64,000 bases of DNA from Hymenopellis radicata (taxonomy: Eukaryota; Basidiomycota; Agaricomycetes; Agaricales; Physalacriaceae). Shown here piece after piece: positions 1 to 11,605 of this stretch (position 1 is its first letter; the number at the start of each line of letters is the position of its first letter). Position numbers and translations under genes: made by a program. The notes below the pieces were generated by a model. The model was not told the DNA's origin, did not search any database, and saw only the letters and a program-made list of their open reading frames with translations. The DNA lies in assembly GCA_015501595.1 (NCBI GenBank), contig JADNRX010000027.1, positions 1 to 64,000 of the forward strand. The letters run 5' to 3'.

Positions 1-432
1 GCGATGGAGCTGCAGACGGCGTCCCAGTATAACATTGGTGTCAAGGTTCTCGTGCTGAACAACGAGTTCCAGGGCATGGTGTTGCAGTGGCAGGATCTTT
101 TCTACGACAAGCGGTATTCGCACACACAGATGACGAATCCCGACTTTATCAAGCTTGCGCAGGCGATGGGCGTCCATGCGATACGTTGTACGAGCGCGGA
201 GGAGCTGCCGGCAAAGATGAAGGAGTTCTTGGAGTATGACGGGTCCAGACCGGTGTTGATGGAGTGTGTTGTGGAGAAGAACGAGCATGTGTTCCCGATG
301 GTGAGTTCTAGTTTTTCTTGTTCGGGATTTCTCGCTTATCACTGCGCACAGGTACCTGCTGGCAAGGCTCTTCACGAGCAGTTCCTACACCCGACGCTGC
401 GTGCCATTCAGGCAAGCGAGTCAAAAGCATGA
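1..432 (+). CDS. ILV2: Acetolactate synthase catalytic subunit, C-terminal part (5' end outside window)
   Basis: This enzyme catalyses the first committed step of valine, leucine and isoleucine synthesis in mitochondria (ThDP-dependent condensation of pyruvate). The visible part reads through MELQTASQYNIGVKVLVLNN, FQGMVLQWQD and RYSHTQMTNPDF, all strongly conserved near the C-terminus of fungal Ilv2. An in-frame 51-base GT-AG intron lies at 301-351 and could be mistaken for coding sequence. Removing it joins the conserved VFPM to VPAGKALHEQF. The stop is at 430-432. The reading frame is open to base 1, so the gene starts upstream. Very sure of the family. Confidence 0.95.
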   Translation, partial: AMELQTASQYNIGVKVLVLNNEFQGMVLQWQDLFYDKRYSHTQMTNPDFIKLAQAMGVHAIRCTSAEELPAKMKEFLEYDGSRPVLMECVVEKNEHVFPMVSSSFSCSGFLAYHCAQVPAGKALHEQFLHPTLRAIQASESKA

Positions 433-1247
433 TTCATGCAACAAACGAGTCCTAATATCTGTACCATTTTTTATTCGAATTCACGTGGCATTTATCTAGC
501 ATCTTTTATGGGTGGAATACTTCGCACTATTACGATAATATACAACTACGACGGTGGTGGTATTACTGCATCATGTACTTTTACAAACACACCATTGCTG
601 GTGGGCAATTTGACCCTCTTGCTAGCTGAAGGGAACTTGATCATGCACCTCTACACCTCGGAAAGCGCCACAGATCGATGAGAGGTTGAGACCACTGAGA
701 CCTCAATTGCCGACGCACTTTTTCATACCGGATTCTGATACTCAAATCTACAGGGGATATCTCTTTGAAACTAACCCTGCTAGAGTGACCTCGAGTATCA
801 CCGACAACAGGTATACATCATGATCCTTGATCCATTCCTGCGAAGGGAAGGGCTCCGTGTATTATAAGTTCGGCTCTATCTTCTTTGTGTGCACACGTTC
901 TACGCTCGTTTTGGAGGAGACTTGTTGTTGTCAATCCTTCATGCTGAACAACGAGACTCAACCGTTCCCTCAGACTTTTCACCTTCCTCTGCAGATGCCA
1001 AGATATCAAGGCAGAGCAACCAGGGGAACAAGAAAACACCAACATTGTGTCGCGGATTGGAAAATGCATTCCACAAACAATTACTTACAATTTTGTGAGA
1101 TTATGACATTTTTCTGGATGATTGCATATTGAATCGCCTCCTTTCAATCTGACCAACGCCAGCGCGTAAACTTTCCGCACCTTCACTTTCCAGACTTTTT
1201 TTGAATACACAAGCAACCGGCGCTTCCCGAGTTTGGATCTACACGTC
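433..1247. other. Intergenic, no gene recognised
   Basis: This holds the 3' flank of ILV2 and then AT-rich sequence with only short overlapping ORFs on both strands. None resembles a known family. It ends where homology to the 13-14.8 kb duplication begins. Confidence 0.5.
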
Positions 1248-2918
1248 TTTTGGGGATTCCCCGATTAGGAAGTTGCGCGTCCTGCTCGCTCACCTCCACC
1301 AGCACTCGCTCTTTTCTCCCCACCCTCCAACTCCCTTTTCGTGGTGGGTTGTCTGGATCTCGTCCAGGTCGGCCTTCCACCCGAGTCCTTGGCTGCCCGT
1401 GGCGTTTCGGTGTCCCCCTCCACGCTGGTGTGGCGTCTCCGGCAGAAATCTCGCTTGCTCTGTTTCCTCCTCTGCCAGGACCTCACCCAAGACCGCCGTT
1501 ATCACTGATACCGGTTTCTCTCTCCTCTTCACGCGTCGTCACTTAGCTTGGTCGGCAATTAAGCTCTTTGCTCATTGATCTCTGAAATCAGTCGCGTTGT
1601 GCGTTGTGCGACTAGATTTATCTTCTCACAGGATGCTCATCATTTACGCAGCGTCCCAGACATGGCAGCAGAGTTCCTCAGGAGATTCTGGACGTCATCG
1701 TAGACAACGTCGCCCAGCTGCACTTCCGCAGTCTCTGGTCTCTGCTCAAAAGCAGTCGTCTCTTCGGACCACAATGCAGGCTACACCTCTATCGCGAGGT
1801 CACAATCAGACCGCTCTCCTCACAGTCGCCGTTCCACTTCCACGGTCTTATCATGCGATACAACGTTGGTCACCTTGTCAACACCCTATGCGTCCATTTC
1901 TGCGATGACGCCCAGCCATCTTTGAACATGATCTGCAAGGTCATGGCCAAGCTCGTGCGGCTGGAGACTGTTGTTTTGTCCGAGGCTCTACTATCGTCAT
2001 CGTGCACGGACCCGTCCAAGATGTTCGCAGACCTTCCGACATCGACCACCGTACGGCGCCTCACGCTGTCCCTCGTGCGTAGCCTTTCCGCCGAACACGT
2101 GGCAAACGTCTTGTCCGCCTACCAGAATCTTTCATCCTTGGAGGTTTCCAAATGTAACATAGACTACGAAGACCCAAGTGCGACGCCCACGGCACCCCCA
2201 GTACGGATTGCGCTGGAGGAGCTCAGCGTTCTCGACACGCATTATCTCGTGTCCTCGATCTTTACGGGGTCGGTGGCTCCTCCCATCATATCCCTCCACA
2301 AACTCAGGCGCCTTGTCGTTGGGCAGACGTTCACGCCGAGAACGTGGCCTTCATATGAGGCCCTGTTCCAGGAGATCCAAGGACCGTGCAGGAAGTTGTT
2401 TTGTATATTAATCCAAATGGATTTCCGGGGGTAAGCGACAGTTCTTTTGTCTCTTTAATGCACAGTCTTACGAGTCGACACCCAGAAACGTCTCTCTTTG
2501 TCAATGTTCCGTCTCTCATAGTTGTCCCTCCTTTCGATTCGGATTTCGACTTCCTTGTCGATATGCTGGTACCAGTTGCCCATGACCGGACCTCTCGTGG
2601 TTTGAAGAGATTGGCGCTCGTATTCGACTGGAGCATGTATCAGGATCCTCTCTGGTCCGATCTCGCTGATCTACTGGCAAAGTTGGCCCTTCCATTCAGC
2701 GTGTGTATCTCCCTGGCTTGGACCTCTTCCTCAAGGGCCTCGTATAAGAGAGCTTTGTCGGATGTCCAGGATATTTTAGATTATTTTGAAGGCATTGAAC
2801 GACCGATACGCGTTCAACCTGTAGAACTCGCTGTAGAGGAACAGAACTTCCACAAAGAGTCGACTGAATTTCTGTATTACTGAATTGTATAGTAACTCTG
2901 TTGACGTTTACTGTACTA
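1248..2918 (+). repeat. Inverted segmental duplication, arm A (F-box gene plus its upstream region)
   Basis: This arm matches 13090-14790 on the opposite strand at high identity. It includes the non-coding upstream stretch as well as the F-box gene. Homology starts near TTGGGGATTCCCCGATTAGG in both arms. It ends just past GTTGACGTTTA, apart from the MITE inserted in this arm. The conserved 5' flank shows that the gene was copied with its promoter region and was not retroposed. Confidence 0.9.
1662..2883 (+). pseudogene. F-box-like protein, copy A, frameshifted
   Basis: This would encode an F-box/LRR-like adaptor of SCF ubiquitin ligases, a family hugely expanded in Agaricomycetes. The N-terminus has an F-box-like signature (PQEILDVIVD, then SLWSLLKSSRLFGPQC), followed by leucine-rich segments. 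Compared with copy B, this copy lacks one base after the start near 1675 and one base near 2386 (AAGGACC versus AAGGGACC), so the frame is broken twice. The 3' half is open to the stop at 2881-2883 (ending TEFLYY). The in-frame GTAAGC...CACAG stretch near 2431 resembles an intron but is only about 35 bases. It is open in both copies and is probably coding. Sequencing error could mimic the indels, but two in one gene favour decay. Confidence 0.75.
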
Positions 2919-3058
2919 TTACGACCTTATCTTCACAGATTTTTAGAAAAAAAAATTCTGAAAGCCCGATAAGGATTTCCAGGCGATCGGCGGGGTCTGA
3001 TAAGATAAAATGACCCCACCGTTACGCGTTATGCGAAGATGAGGTCGTAATAGTACAG
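2911..3058. mobile_element. Tc1/mariner-type MITE, 148 bp, TA target duplication
   Basis: Terminal inverted repeats of 24 bases (CTGTACTATTACGACCT.. and its complement) match at 23 positions. TA flanks both sides (2909-2910 and 3059-3060). Copy B retains the empty site GTTGACGTTTACGTCGGCT with a single TA, so both the insertion and its target duplication are seen directly. There is no coding capacity, so it is non-autonomous. A TA target fits the Tc1/mariner (Stowaway-like) superfamily; that assignment is inference. Confidence 0.9.
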
Positions 3059-3582
3059 TACGTCGGCTATAAGAACCCAAAGGAAACGAAGTGCACAAAA
3101 TAAAATAGTCCTTCTGCACTTCGTGGCTTCTCTTTTCCGTCAAGATTTTGACGATGCTGATAGAATTGTGGTGGAAAGACAAGCATTCACCACTATTTAC
3201 TGTCACTTCAAGGCGATAACTTACCAGACGAGACGAAGAAATGATGCGCTGCAGCCGGTTCAAAAGCACCACGGTCGTGTATAGTAGTAGACGGCGCCCA
3301 AGCGACATCGCGATGTCATGGCGAGGCTGAGATTCCCAACACCACTCGAGATTCGTCCAAGCCGTCGAGGAATAGTGCGCGTATTGCGCATTGATAGGTA
3401 GCGATGGGGCCGGTAACCGGTAGAAATGGGGCGAAGAGAATCCATCACGGCGAATCGATTCTGGCTATGTTTTGGTCCAAGATCTTGGCGGAGAAACTGT
3501 GTTCTTTCCCATGCTCCAGCGGCAGTACTATGACCTCACCACGTTGATATTCTGCGCCTCTTTGTGCACCTGTATTCTCGCT
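3059..3582. other. Intergenic, no gene recognised
   Basis: This lies between the MITE and a decayed F-box fragment. Short ORFs on both strands look random. A protein-like stretch near 3460-3580 on the plus strand (containing VQDLGGETVFFPMLQ) could be a relic of an unidentified gene. Confidence 0.35.
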
Positions 3583-3960
3583 TTACATGCGTGTCGAGCA
3601 CGCTGAGCTCCTCCAGCGCGATCTGTACTGTGCAGTGGGCGTCACACTTGGGTCTTCGTAGTCCATGTTACATCTGGAAACCTCCAAGGATGAAAGGTTC
3701 TGGTAGGCGGACGAGACGTGTGCCACGTCTCCTGCGGAAAGGCTACGCACGAGGGACAACATGGGGCTCCGTACAGTGCTCGATGTCGGAAGGTCTGCAA
3801 ACATCTTGGACGGATACGAGCACGATAACGACAGAGTTTCGGACAAAACAACAATCTCCAGCCGCATGAGCTTGACCATGACCTTGCATATCATGCTCCA
3901 AGACGGCTGGGCGGTCATCCTTGCAGCAATGGACGCATACAGTTGGATCCTTGTAAACAA
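3583..3960 (-). pseudogene. F-box-like gene fragment, copy C
   Basis: The minus-strand frame reads MICKVMVKLMRLEIVVL, YPSKMFADLPTSSTVR and AYQNLSSLEVSRCNMDYEDP. This matches the internal part of F-box copies A and B. Both ends of the gene are missing and the frame changes near the distal end. It is an internal relic of the local F-box family. Confidence 0.8.
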
Positions 3961-4055
3961 AGAGCTTACGGCACAGCCTATACTATGCGGGTTAAGCCCT
4001 TGCACGATACACAAAGCTCCAGGTAGTGGAACTCAAAAATCTTGTCGGTCTGCCC

Positions 4056-7000
4056 CTATCGGCTCCAGGCAGTCAGCGTACTCGCGAAGCCGTTCCTGTT
4101 ATTAGCTTGATTGACCACACCCGTACCATTCACGCTCAGCTGGAATGTCGTCGCGACTGTGCTCAGACTGTACATAGTGAGTGAAGACGATGAATCGATA
4201 TTGGCGATATGGGTCTGGCAGTTGAAGGTATCCAAGCAGGCTTGACCGTAATTCTGCGAGGAGTCACTAAGATTAGTGACGAAAGTCAAATGAACCGCAC
4301 CTGGAAGAAGCTGTACAAACCGGCGCCTGCGCGAAGAGAGTGAGCAGTAGGTCACGGAGATCGGAGGGCTTTGAGTCCTCACCAAAAATGATGATATCAG
4401 TGCTCGCCGTGACACTCAATCCCAAAGCCTCATTCATGTCCCCTGAAAACGAAGGGTCATGATACGAGGCATTAATCGAGAAAGGCGTCGGAGCAAGAGG
4501 ATTGGGTTGATAGTAAGGCTGATCATTCAGGTCAGTTAACTTTGGCCACTGTTCAACTTGAAGTCAAAAATGACATACCGTTTCAGTTTGGATGAGCCCC
4601 ATGTAGTGATTCCGTGCGTTAACAAGGCTGTATTGATAGAGTGTATGATGCTCGGCTGATACGGAATAAATAAGTGCTTGCTCAAACAATAATCAAGAGA
4701 CGTACATGCTGCAAACGACAAAATCATTAGTAACAATGAACGACTGAGCAGACTCGGAATACAATTGACATACCCGTTCCAATCAGCCAGACGGGACCAG
4801 CCGACTCTGAAAGAATGCCACGTCCAGAATACAACGAAACCTGTCTAAAGTCGCCCCCATCCAAGTCATGGTCGGCAAGCCACACCCACGTACCCTAGAA
4901 CTCATGAGAAAAGGCATTCAGCCGGAAGGTAGACATTGTACCTCAAGATAAGCTGAGGAACTCGGCGTCAAATGAAGCGCCATGAAGGCGGCGAAACAGT
5001 TATCGAATCCGCCAGATCCGCTCGAAGGGCAGCTCGATCCATCCAGGTTGGTTCCAGCGCCTGTTAGACGTCAGCCATGCCCCGCGCCACAAGGCCTGTC
5101 ACGTACTGCCTCCCAAACTATCGGATTTACCATGTCAGTCAATAGTTTCGTCGAAGGGAGCAGAACCCACCGGATATGAGTATCCCACATTCCGGCACTC
5201 CCTTGAGCAGACTGCGCAACATTCCATTCCACAACAATCGCTCCAGGTGCTAGAACACGTTAAGAAGGCTACAAATGAGATCATTAAGGGAGACTCACTG
5301 GGCCCAATGGTCATGAAAAGCATATCTGTAATCTCCACAGTTCCCTGCGATCCGGAGGTTCCGACTCGTACCACAGGTGTCGGATTTCTGGCATTCTGGA
5401 AAGCACTTCCTCTGCCGGCGATGACCGACCAAACTTCCCCGACTATTTGCGTACCGGCGGGAATAGTCAGCGTAGACGTAACGACATAGGTCCCGGCATC
5501 GAAGAAGATGATCTTGCAGCCCCAGTACTAGACAAGTCTGATAAGTCTTCGTCATTCGCGAAGAAGGAATTGTACACACGTGATTAAGGATGTTCTGCAG
5601 AGCAGCAGTATCGTCCGTTTTCCCGTCTCCACGAGCGCCGTTGGCCTTGACACTGATAAACTGGCTCGGCGCATAGCCTTCGTATTGGGGGCGAGTTCTT
5701 CCGAAAATATTTCCGGCACTGTCCAAAAGCACTGAAGGCTTATTCGCAGCCACGATGTTTCCCTTCGTAAAGGTTCCCGACGTGTTCGTGCCTTGGTACA
5801 CATTTCCTTGACCCCACGATGCAATCGTAGTCGTTCCTCCGTTCAAGACCACTGCGCCACCGACAACTCCCACAGCAGTCGGGACATTGTTGAGCCGAAT
5901 ATTGTTCAGAACGAGGGAACCGCCCAGCGAACTGGTCGCGACGGAAGAACGAACGAATATGGGTGTGTTGGTGACCACAGCGTCAATAATTGCCTCGGCA
6001 CCAACGCTTTGAGTGTCCCGTGTCAATCCGCCAGTAATAAGGTCGAAGCCCACCTAACTCGTGCTCAGTGGGAGGTACAAGGTCGGAAATAGCTCGACTT
6101 ACTTGACAGTTATTGATTGTAACTCGCTGGAAAGTCCAGCCCAAGTTCCATATACTAAAAACGGCCGTGTTCGCGTTGTTGACAGTGATATTGCGAACGG
6201 TAAACCTGGTACATACGTAATGAGCGCGTTGACTGGCCAAAGAGCCAAGGCGACTTACTGCTGGTTCCCAACCCACATACCAAATTTGCCACCGTTGAAG
6301 ATCATGTCACCCATCATGCCCCCACTGCCATTCTCCATCCATATTCCCTGATGGCCGGTGTTGGAGGCAGTGGACATTTCGAAGACTAAATTCATCAAAG
6401 ACGTAGCCAGCGATACTTGCCAGTGAATCCCGGTAGCTGGTGACGTTGCAGGCATCCTGTTTGCATGTTAGAAGTGTCCGCAGAATAGACGAGGTGGGAC
6501 CTACTGGCGAAGATCTATGATGAAATTCCTGACGGACCGGAAGCTAGAACTCAAATGTCAGTATCACAATGATTCTCCGGGAGGAAGTTGGACGCGCAAG
6601 TTGTTTTGGTTAACATAGTATTGTGCTCCTCCACCGCCAGGAATGTAAGGATCGGCATCTATGTACGTGTAAGGATAAAAAATTGGAAGATTATGTAGTG
6701 AAGGCTGACCGATTACGGCTATTCCTGTGAACCTGGGCGCGGCAAGAAGTGTGGGGAGATGTTTAGCATCGCCGATGAGTTGTGTGTAGTACAAGGCGAT
6801 GAGCGGGCTTGAAACGAGATATGTGCTGTGCGAGAGGTTAATATCAGAATGCAACAACGCCTAAATAACGTGATTCACCCAGCCGGGAAGTAGACCAGAG
6901 CAGGAGTTGTGCTAAACGCGACATGAGGACCATAACGACCGAGATAGAAGATCTACCAACGTGGACGAAGGGCAACCTGGCCCACATCGTCTGCCCGAGC

Positions 7001-7324
7001 TTATGGCAGCACTTGTAGACGGGTCCGTCAGCGTACCGACGCAAAAGGAAGTAGGGAAACATACTTGATAGCAGCAGTATCGTCGGTGACGCCGTCTCCC
7101 CTCGCACCAAAATCCTTGACGTTCCGGAAAACATGGTAGCCATTGGGATTACTATTGAACGCCGCAGAACCTTGGTGAGTAATAGACTGTAGCCAGAATG
7201 GATCGGAGGCGCCAGCAGTACCGCCACCTAACGGTCCAGTACAAGACGTGCCCAATGAATTGGCGATAGCAAAGAGCGAGCCGAGCGTGACCGCGTAGAG
7301 AAAGAGTCGGAGTGAGCGCGCCAT
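4056..7324 (-). CDS. Glycoside hydrolase family 55 exo-beta-1,3-glucanase, secreted
   Basis: It hydrolyses beta-1,3-glucan (laminarin, fungal wall glucan) outside the cell. The start at 7324 gives a clear signal peptide (MARSLRLFLYAVTLGSLFAI). Two pectate-lyase-3 type beta-helix repeats follow, each opened by the hallmark motif: KDFGARGDGVTDDTAAI early, and ANGARGDGKTDDTAALQ about halfway. Other GH55 signatures are TTPALVYFPAGTYLVSSP, DADPYIPGGGGAQYYVNQNN, IHWQVSLATSL, NGSGGMMGD, GTWVWLADHDLDGGDF and QPYYQPNPLAPTPF. The stop is at 4056-4058. At least ten short introns are needed; for example, 7064-7012 joins AAI to NAAISSG. The spliced length fits the usual 700-800 residues. No broken frame was found after splicing. 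Confidence 0.93.
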
Positions 7325-7398
7325 GAGACCAGAGCATTGAGAAAATGGACGCGTGTTGAGGGACTTTATACCTCTGTAACCAGGAGTTATGTGTGGAG

Positions 7399-7493
7399 TT
7401 CCGCGGAGGGCTAACGCGACTAGGTCTGTCCGCTTTGGGTCCCATCGCGCCTAGCAGTGCGTTTTGGGTGTGATCGCGTTAGCCTCCGCGGAA
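7399..7493. repeat. Inverted repeat in the GH55 5' flank
   Basis: The arm TTCCGCGGAGGGCTAACGCG at 7399-7419 and its complement at 7474-7493 pair over about 20 bases with one bulged base. They enclose about 54 bases. It starts 75 bases upstream of the GH55 start codon, so it could be a regulatory site, a small MITE end or a chance palindrome. A related CCGCGGA occurs again near 7535. Confidence 0.7.
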
Positions 7494-7852
7494 TCTTACA
7501 TGGGGAAGAGTGCAAGACCAGCCTTACATTCCGCGGATCCTTCTAGGAATGTCATGGTCTAGCGTTGCCAACTTGCCATCGGCTAAGTTCGACTCGGCTA
7601 GGCTCAGGTCGGTTTTGGTAAGGCGCGCGGGCTCGGTCATTCCGGTTCCGGACAGCTCGGGTAGTGCTTTAGGCTTGAGCCCAATTAATTCCGACGCCTC
7701 TTCTTTCGGAACCGCGACCACAAGTCGGGTTCCTCTCGTCTTCCAGATCTCGCGAGCGCACGCGTAGCTCGATTTCTTTGTCCCACCCACCCAGGAGCAG
7801 GGGAGGTTTTGGAATGCACGTGGGTTGGTGCGGTGTTTTTCTTCTGTGTGTG

Positions 7853-7891
7853 GAGCAGTGTGTAGGACACAGGGACCCCTACACACTGCTC
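7853..7891. repeat. Perfect 14-bp hairpin between GH55 and TRF4-like genes
   Basis: GAGCAGTGTGTAGG at 7853-7866 is perfectly complementary to CCTACACACTGCTC at 7878-7891, with an 11-base loop. It lies in the 742-base gap 7325-8066, which otherwise holds no recognisable gene. It may be a terminator-like or cruciform structure, or a mobile-element footprint. Confidence 0.7.
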
Positions 7892-8066
7892 ACCCCATGG
7901 TCAATCGGTCAGCCTTTCGAAAGGTCGACAGGTTTCCGTTCCCATCACACACACTCAGTCGATTACCCTGTAAAACAACGCCAAAATTATCATTAGATGA
8001 CACAGATTCAACACAGATTCGTCACTTGCAATTCTCCCAGTCATGAAATGAAGTCGTGAAATGAGA

Positions 8067-10371
8067 TCAAGTCTCCTCACTCCCCCCATTGCTAGACACA
8101 GGCCCACTGCCGCCACCTTTCGACATCCAATACACCCTATTCCTTTCCCGATTCACGCTCGGCGGCTTGGACGACTGTCGACTCTTACGACCTGACGGGA
8201 ACGGAGCATCCTCCTCCTCCTCCTCCCCCAGCCCGATCCCCGCTGACAAAATGTAGTCTCTCGCCGTCTCCTCATCCCCGCTATAGTCCTCCTCCTCCTC
8301 CTCGTCGTCGGTGGTAAACACCGTATCATCCTTCATCGTCCCCACCTTCCTCCTCTTACTCGGCGGTCGCCGTCCAATATCATACCGCCCCATATCCTCC
8401 TCCTCGTCAGAATGCAGACGTTTTCTGCCGTGTTCTTCACGATCAGAGTCAAGGTCCATATCTGACTCCAAATCTGGCAAGGTTCTTCTCGCGCCATTGC
8501 CCTTCGAATCGACAGACTTGTCAAACACGGTAACACGAGGCTTAAACTCGACTTCCAAAATGGCATGCAATTCCCCTGACTGGTAAACCTCCTCCACGAC
8601 ACGGCGGTGATTGACAGTCTACAAAGCTGTGTTAGATTGAAGTATGATTCGTGGATGGAGCTTACTTCTTGGGGCACGTTCATGATACTCGACAAGATGC
8701 TCAAATCCGCCGCCTCGTATCGCTCCCTCAGGCGTAATGCCTCCCCAGTCCGCCGTGCGTTTATAATTCCTGCTCTGGTGTACGCCGTTGACGTCAAAAT
8801 GCCGAATGCGCCAGCCATAGTCGCCTTGACCTTACTGAAACCAAACGACCCAGACGAGATATCGTTCGCTGCAGATCGTCAGAAAAAGGTTAGGAAAAAT
8901 AGGAAGGCTTACAAGGATCCGCCGGGTCCTCGATGCTCAATAATAACCCTCGGGTGTCATTGAACCATCCCCTCTGCCTCTTGCTGAAGTACGTCCCACC
9001 ATCGCGCACCGATATTCCTGCCTCGTTGTAATTGAAATAACACCCGTATAGCTCGAAGAATTCCATCACCAGCACGCCCAAATTCTGATCCACATCAATC
9101 TCCGCCCGTCGCACCTTGGGGTGCATCTGCAGGAAGCTGACCACCAGGCAAACAATGGCATAGCTCCCGAGCCCGCCAGAGTAGACCTCATTCATGCCCC
9201 GCTGGCTTAGAAACAGCTTCGTGATAAGAACGAGCGCGCGCATTGCTATGGAGCCGTGCATATCCTGGAGGAAGCCATTGACGATATTTACACCAACCAA
9301 GCCGTTAGGCTGGTTTATGCTGATATCAACATTGAAGTGTCCATGCGTGCTAACGAATTTGACGATGGGCACCTTGGCCTTGGCGATGATGCTGACACGG
9401 TCGGTAACGCGGGCGCGTTTGAGCGTGCTGGCCAGTGAGTGGAGGACGTTGACGCGGTCATTGTACCGCATCGACTCGGAAAGGATGACAAGGTCGATGT
9501 CACCAGAGGGGAGATATAATTTTGTAGCGTAGCTGCCAAAGGGTTCAACCCGAGCGTCCTTCACCGCGGAGGTGACGGCGCGTCGGATTTGCTCAACGAC
9601 GAGGCCGCGGATTTCGTCCTCCCCCTGCGTAGGAGACATCCATTTTGTGAACGCGCTTACTTCGCGGTGAAGACTACACAATAGTAAGACCACATAAAAA
9701 AGGTAGGAAAATACATACACTTCTGTAACATTCTTGCAGTCATCTAGGTTTACGCCGTCAAGCCAAGGTATCCAATTACTGGTATAGCGTGCAGCTCGCG
9801 GCTCGTATTTTGCTCGCTCTCGTCGCCGATGTTCATCGCGGTCTCGGCTGCGGCGTCTAGGCTTCCCTTTATCCCATTCTCGCTCTGCAGGCTCTTGGGG
9901 AAAGGTAAGTGTTAGACAAAAATGGCACGAAAGGGGCGCACTTTTCTGTGGCTCCTCCTCGTCTTCATTGTCGTCGTCTGACACGGGTATTGCAATAAAA
10001 TCTGCGCCTGTGCGGAATTCAGCGGGGGCGGACTTGGATTCCGGTTCACGTTCTGCGCCGGAATGAGCGACAATTAGAAGCACTGGTTTCACCGCACCTT
10101 TCCGCTTGCGATACCTCTTGGACGATGTCCGGTCTGTATCATCATCATCAGAATGGCGCCTTTTGCTGCGCCTTTTCTCCTTGCCACCGTCATCAGAGTC
10201 GTCGATGCTGATGAAATCAACGCCAGCAGCGAAATCCGCGCTCTTGTCTTCTCCGTTTGATTTTTCTCGCTGTTTTCGGCGACTACTGGTCTTCGACGGA
10301 GTGTCCAGCGTTGTTTTCGACGACGACGGCTCCTTTACGCGGTCGCGCTTGATCTTTGGTCTTGAGCTCAT
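8067..10371 (-). CDS. Trf4/PAPD5-type non-canonical poly(A) polymerase (TRAMP complex)
   Basis: The family adds short oligo(A) tails to aberrant or non-coding RNAs in the nucleus so that the exosome degrades them. The N-terminus is long, charged and NLS-rich. The nucleotidyltransferase core carries FGSYATKLYLPSGDIDLVIL, with the GS motif and the first catalytic DxD. The third aspartate lies in HFNVDISINQPNG. The PAP-associated domain carries GGLGSYAIVCLVVSFLQMHP and LGVLVMEFFELYG. A C-terminal acidic and basic tail follows. Four introns are needed; for example, the one near 8910 joins EDPADP to SNDISSGSFGF. The C-terminal acidic repeats (DDEEEEEDYSG) lie in the last exon. The frame is intact after splicing. 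Confidence 0.92.
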
Positions 10372-10566
10372 CGTGGTATGAGATCAAGAGCACTGTGTAC
10401 ATAGGTCTGCCGGATCGGGTATGGGAAAGTGATCGCGTCCTTATTGCTTCGATATCGAATTCCGAGAAATCAAAGTTCAAACTTGAACAGCTCATGCAAA
10501 CAAGGTGAAAGTAAAGAACAATCATTCAAGCTTGAGCTCCTTGGACATTTTTTCAAGATCATGCAC

Positions 10567-10803
10567 ATAGTAGCCTTTCCGCACAGGACGTGCCCCACGT
10601 CTTGTTCGCCTACCGGAAGCTTTCCATCCTTGGACGTTTCCAAATGTAACATGGACTATGAAGACCGTAAGTCTGACGGCGCCCACAGCACCGCCAGTAC
10701 ACATCATGCTGTAGGAGCTCAGCGTGCTCGACACGCAGTTTTTCGTGTCCTCGATCTTTACGGGGTCACGGCGCGGTGGCTCTTCATAATCACCTTGCAA
10801 CTC
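10567..10803 (+). pseudogene. F-box-like gene fragment, copy D
   Basis: The sequence reads GTAGCCTTTCCGCACAGGAC onward and matches about 2086-2300 of F-box copy A, in the same orientation. It covers only a central segment and is out of frame after the first part. It is a fourth relic of this gene family, lying just upstream of the TRF4-like start. Confidence 0.75.
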
Positions 10804-11226
10804 TATCACTGACACGGCGACGTTGTGTGATGCGGCTGTGGGCTCAGCGTTGTGTACGACTAGCCCAGACGGCGCACCTGGCTCGAGACTAGCGCGAAGA
10901 TGTTACGCTTAGTACTTACGCTAGGCTCTTTGAGCTGGCTTCGCGCGTCACCCGAAAGCATGTAATGCGTCATGGCTTTTCATCGACCCCCTCGTCCTCC
11001 TCAAGACCCAATCGCGTGAATCGGTGTGCAGCCCTCAGTAGCAGGGTACGATGCGCTTCCCTCAAGTCAATTACTTCACGCTAATGCATTTCATTTCGTT
11101 ACACCTCATGCCAGAAGGAACAAAACGATACTCAAGAAACAGATTTCTTTTGACTTAAACAAAGGCTTCAATTTATAATAATGCATGTCGCTTCGCCAGG
11201 CGCGATTGGCTCCTTGGACCGGCAAT
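10804..11226. other. Intergenic, no gene recognised
   Basis: Only short random ORFs are present. Nothing further could be identified. Confidence 0.5.
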
Positions 11227-11605
11227 TCACAAGTTGAAGATGACGCTCCCGATATTGAACCTACACCCATACATCGTTAGCATTTTACTGATTGTCACCT
11301 TAAAGTCGGAACACTTACCCAGGGGGCCCAGTGACACATCCAGAGCCGTCGTCTTTGATAGCTTCGCCAGTGCATCCCGCGCCGGTGAAGAACTGGGGTT
11401 TGTTGGGGACACCAGAGTACTTGATGGACTTTGCGGAGCGGTCGCCGCCTGGGAAGTCGGAGCATACGCGCGGGATCACGTCGACGGTCCTCGCGACGAC
11501 ATCGCCTGTACAGCCTGCGCCCTTGTACCCCACCAACTCGGCCCCCAGCGCCCCGGGGACGATGAGGAGGAGAGCGCTGGCGATGAAGGCGACGTTGAAT
11601 TGCAT
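11227..11605 (-). CDS. Small secreted cysteine-containing protein, 106 aa, crystallin-like pattern
   Basis: A signal peptide is evident (MQFNVAFIASALLLIVPGAL). The mature part is about 85 residues with paired GAGCTG motifs (YKGAGCTGDVV and FTGAGCTGEAI). A 58-base intron at 11318-11261 joins CVTGPP to GFNIGSVIF, giving exactly 107 codons with the stop at 11227. The G-x-x-C-x-G repeats and beta-rich pattern resemble fungal small secreted proteins with a beta/gamma-crystallin-like fold; this fold call is tentative. The gene at 40260 has a comparable design but little direct similarity. It probably acts outside the cell; function unknown. Confidence 0.8.

Noticed and set aside
1201..1578. Long ORFs upstream of F-box copy A
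   Set aside because: They overlap in several frames on both strands and are not conserved as a frame in arm B.
2431..2465. 35-base GT-AG intron in F-box copy A
   Set aside because: The stretch is open in frame in both copies and differs by exactly 3 bases (one codon) between them, which indicates coding sequence.
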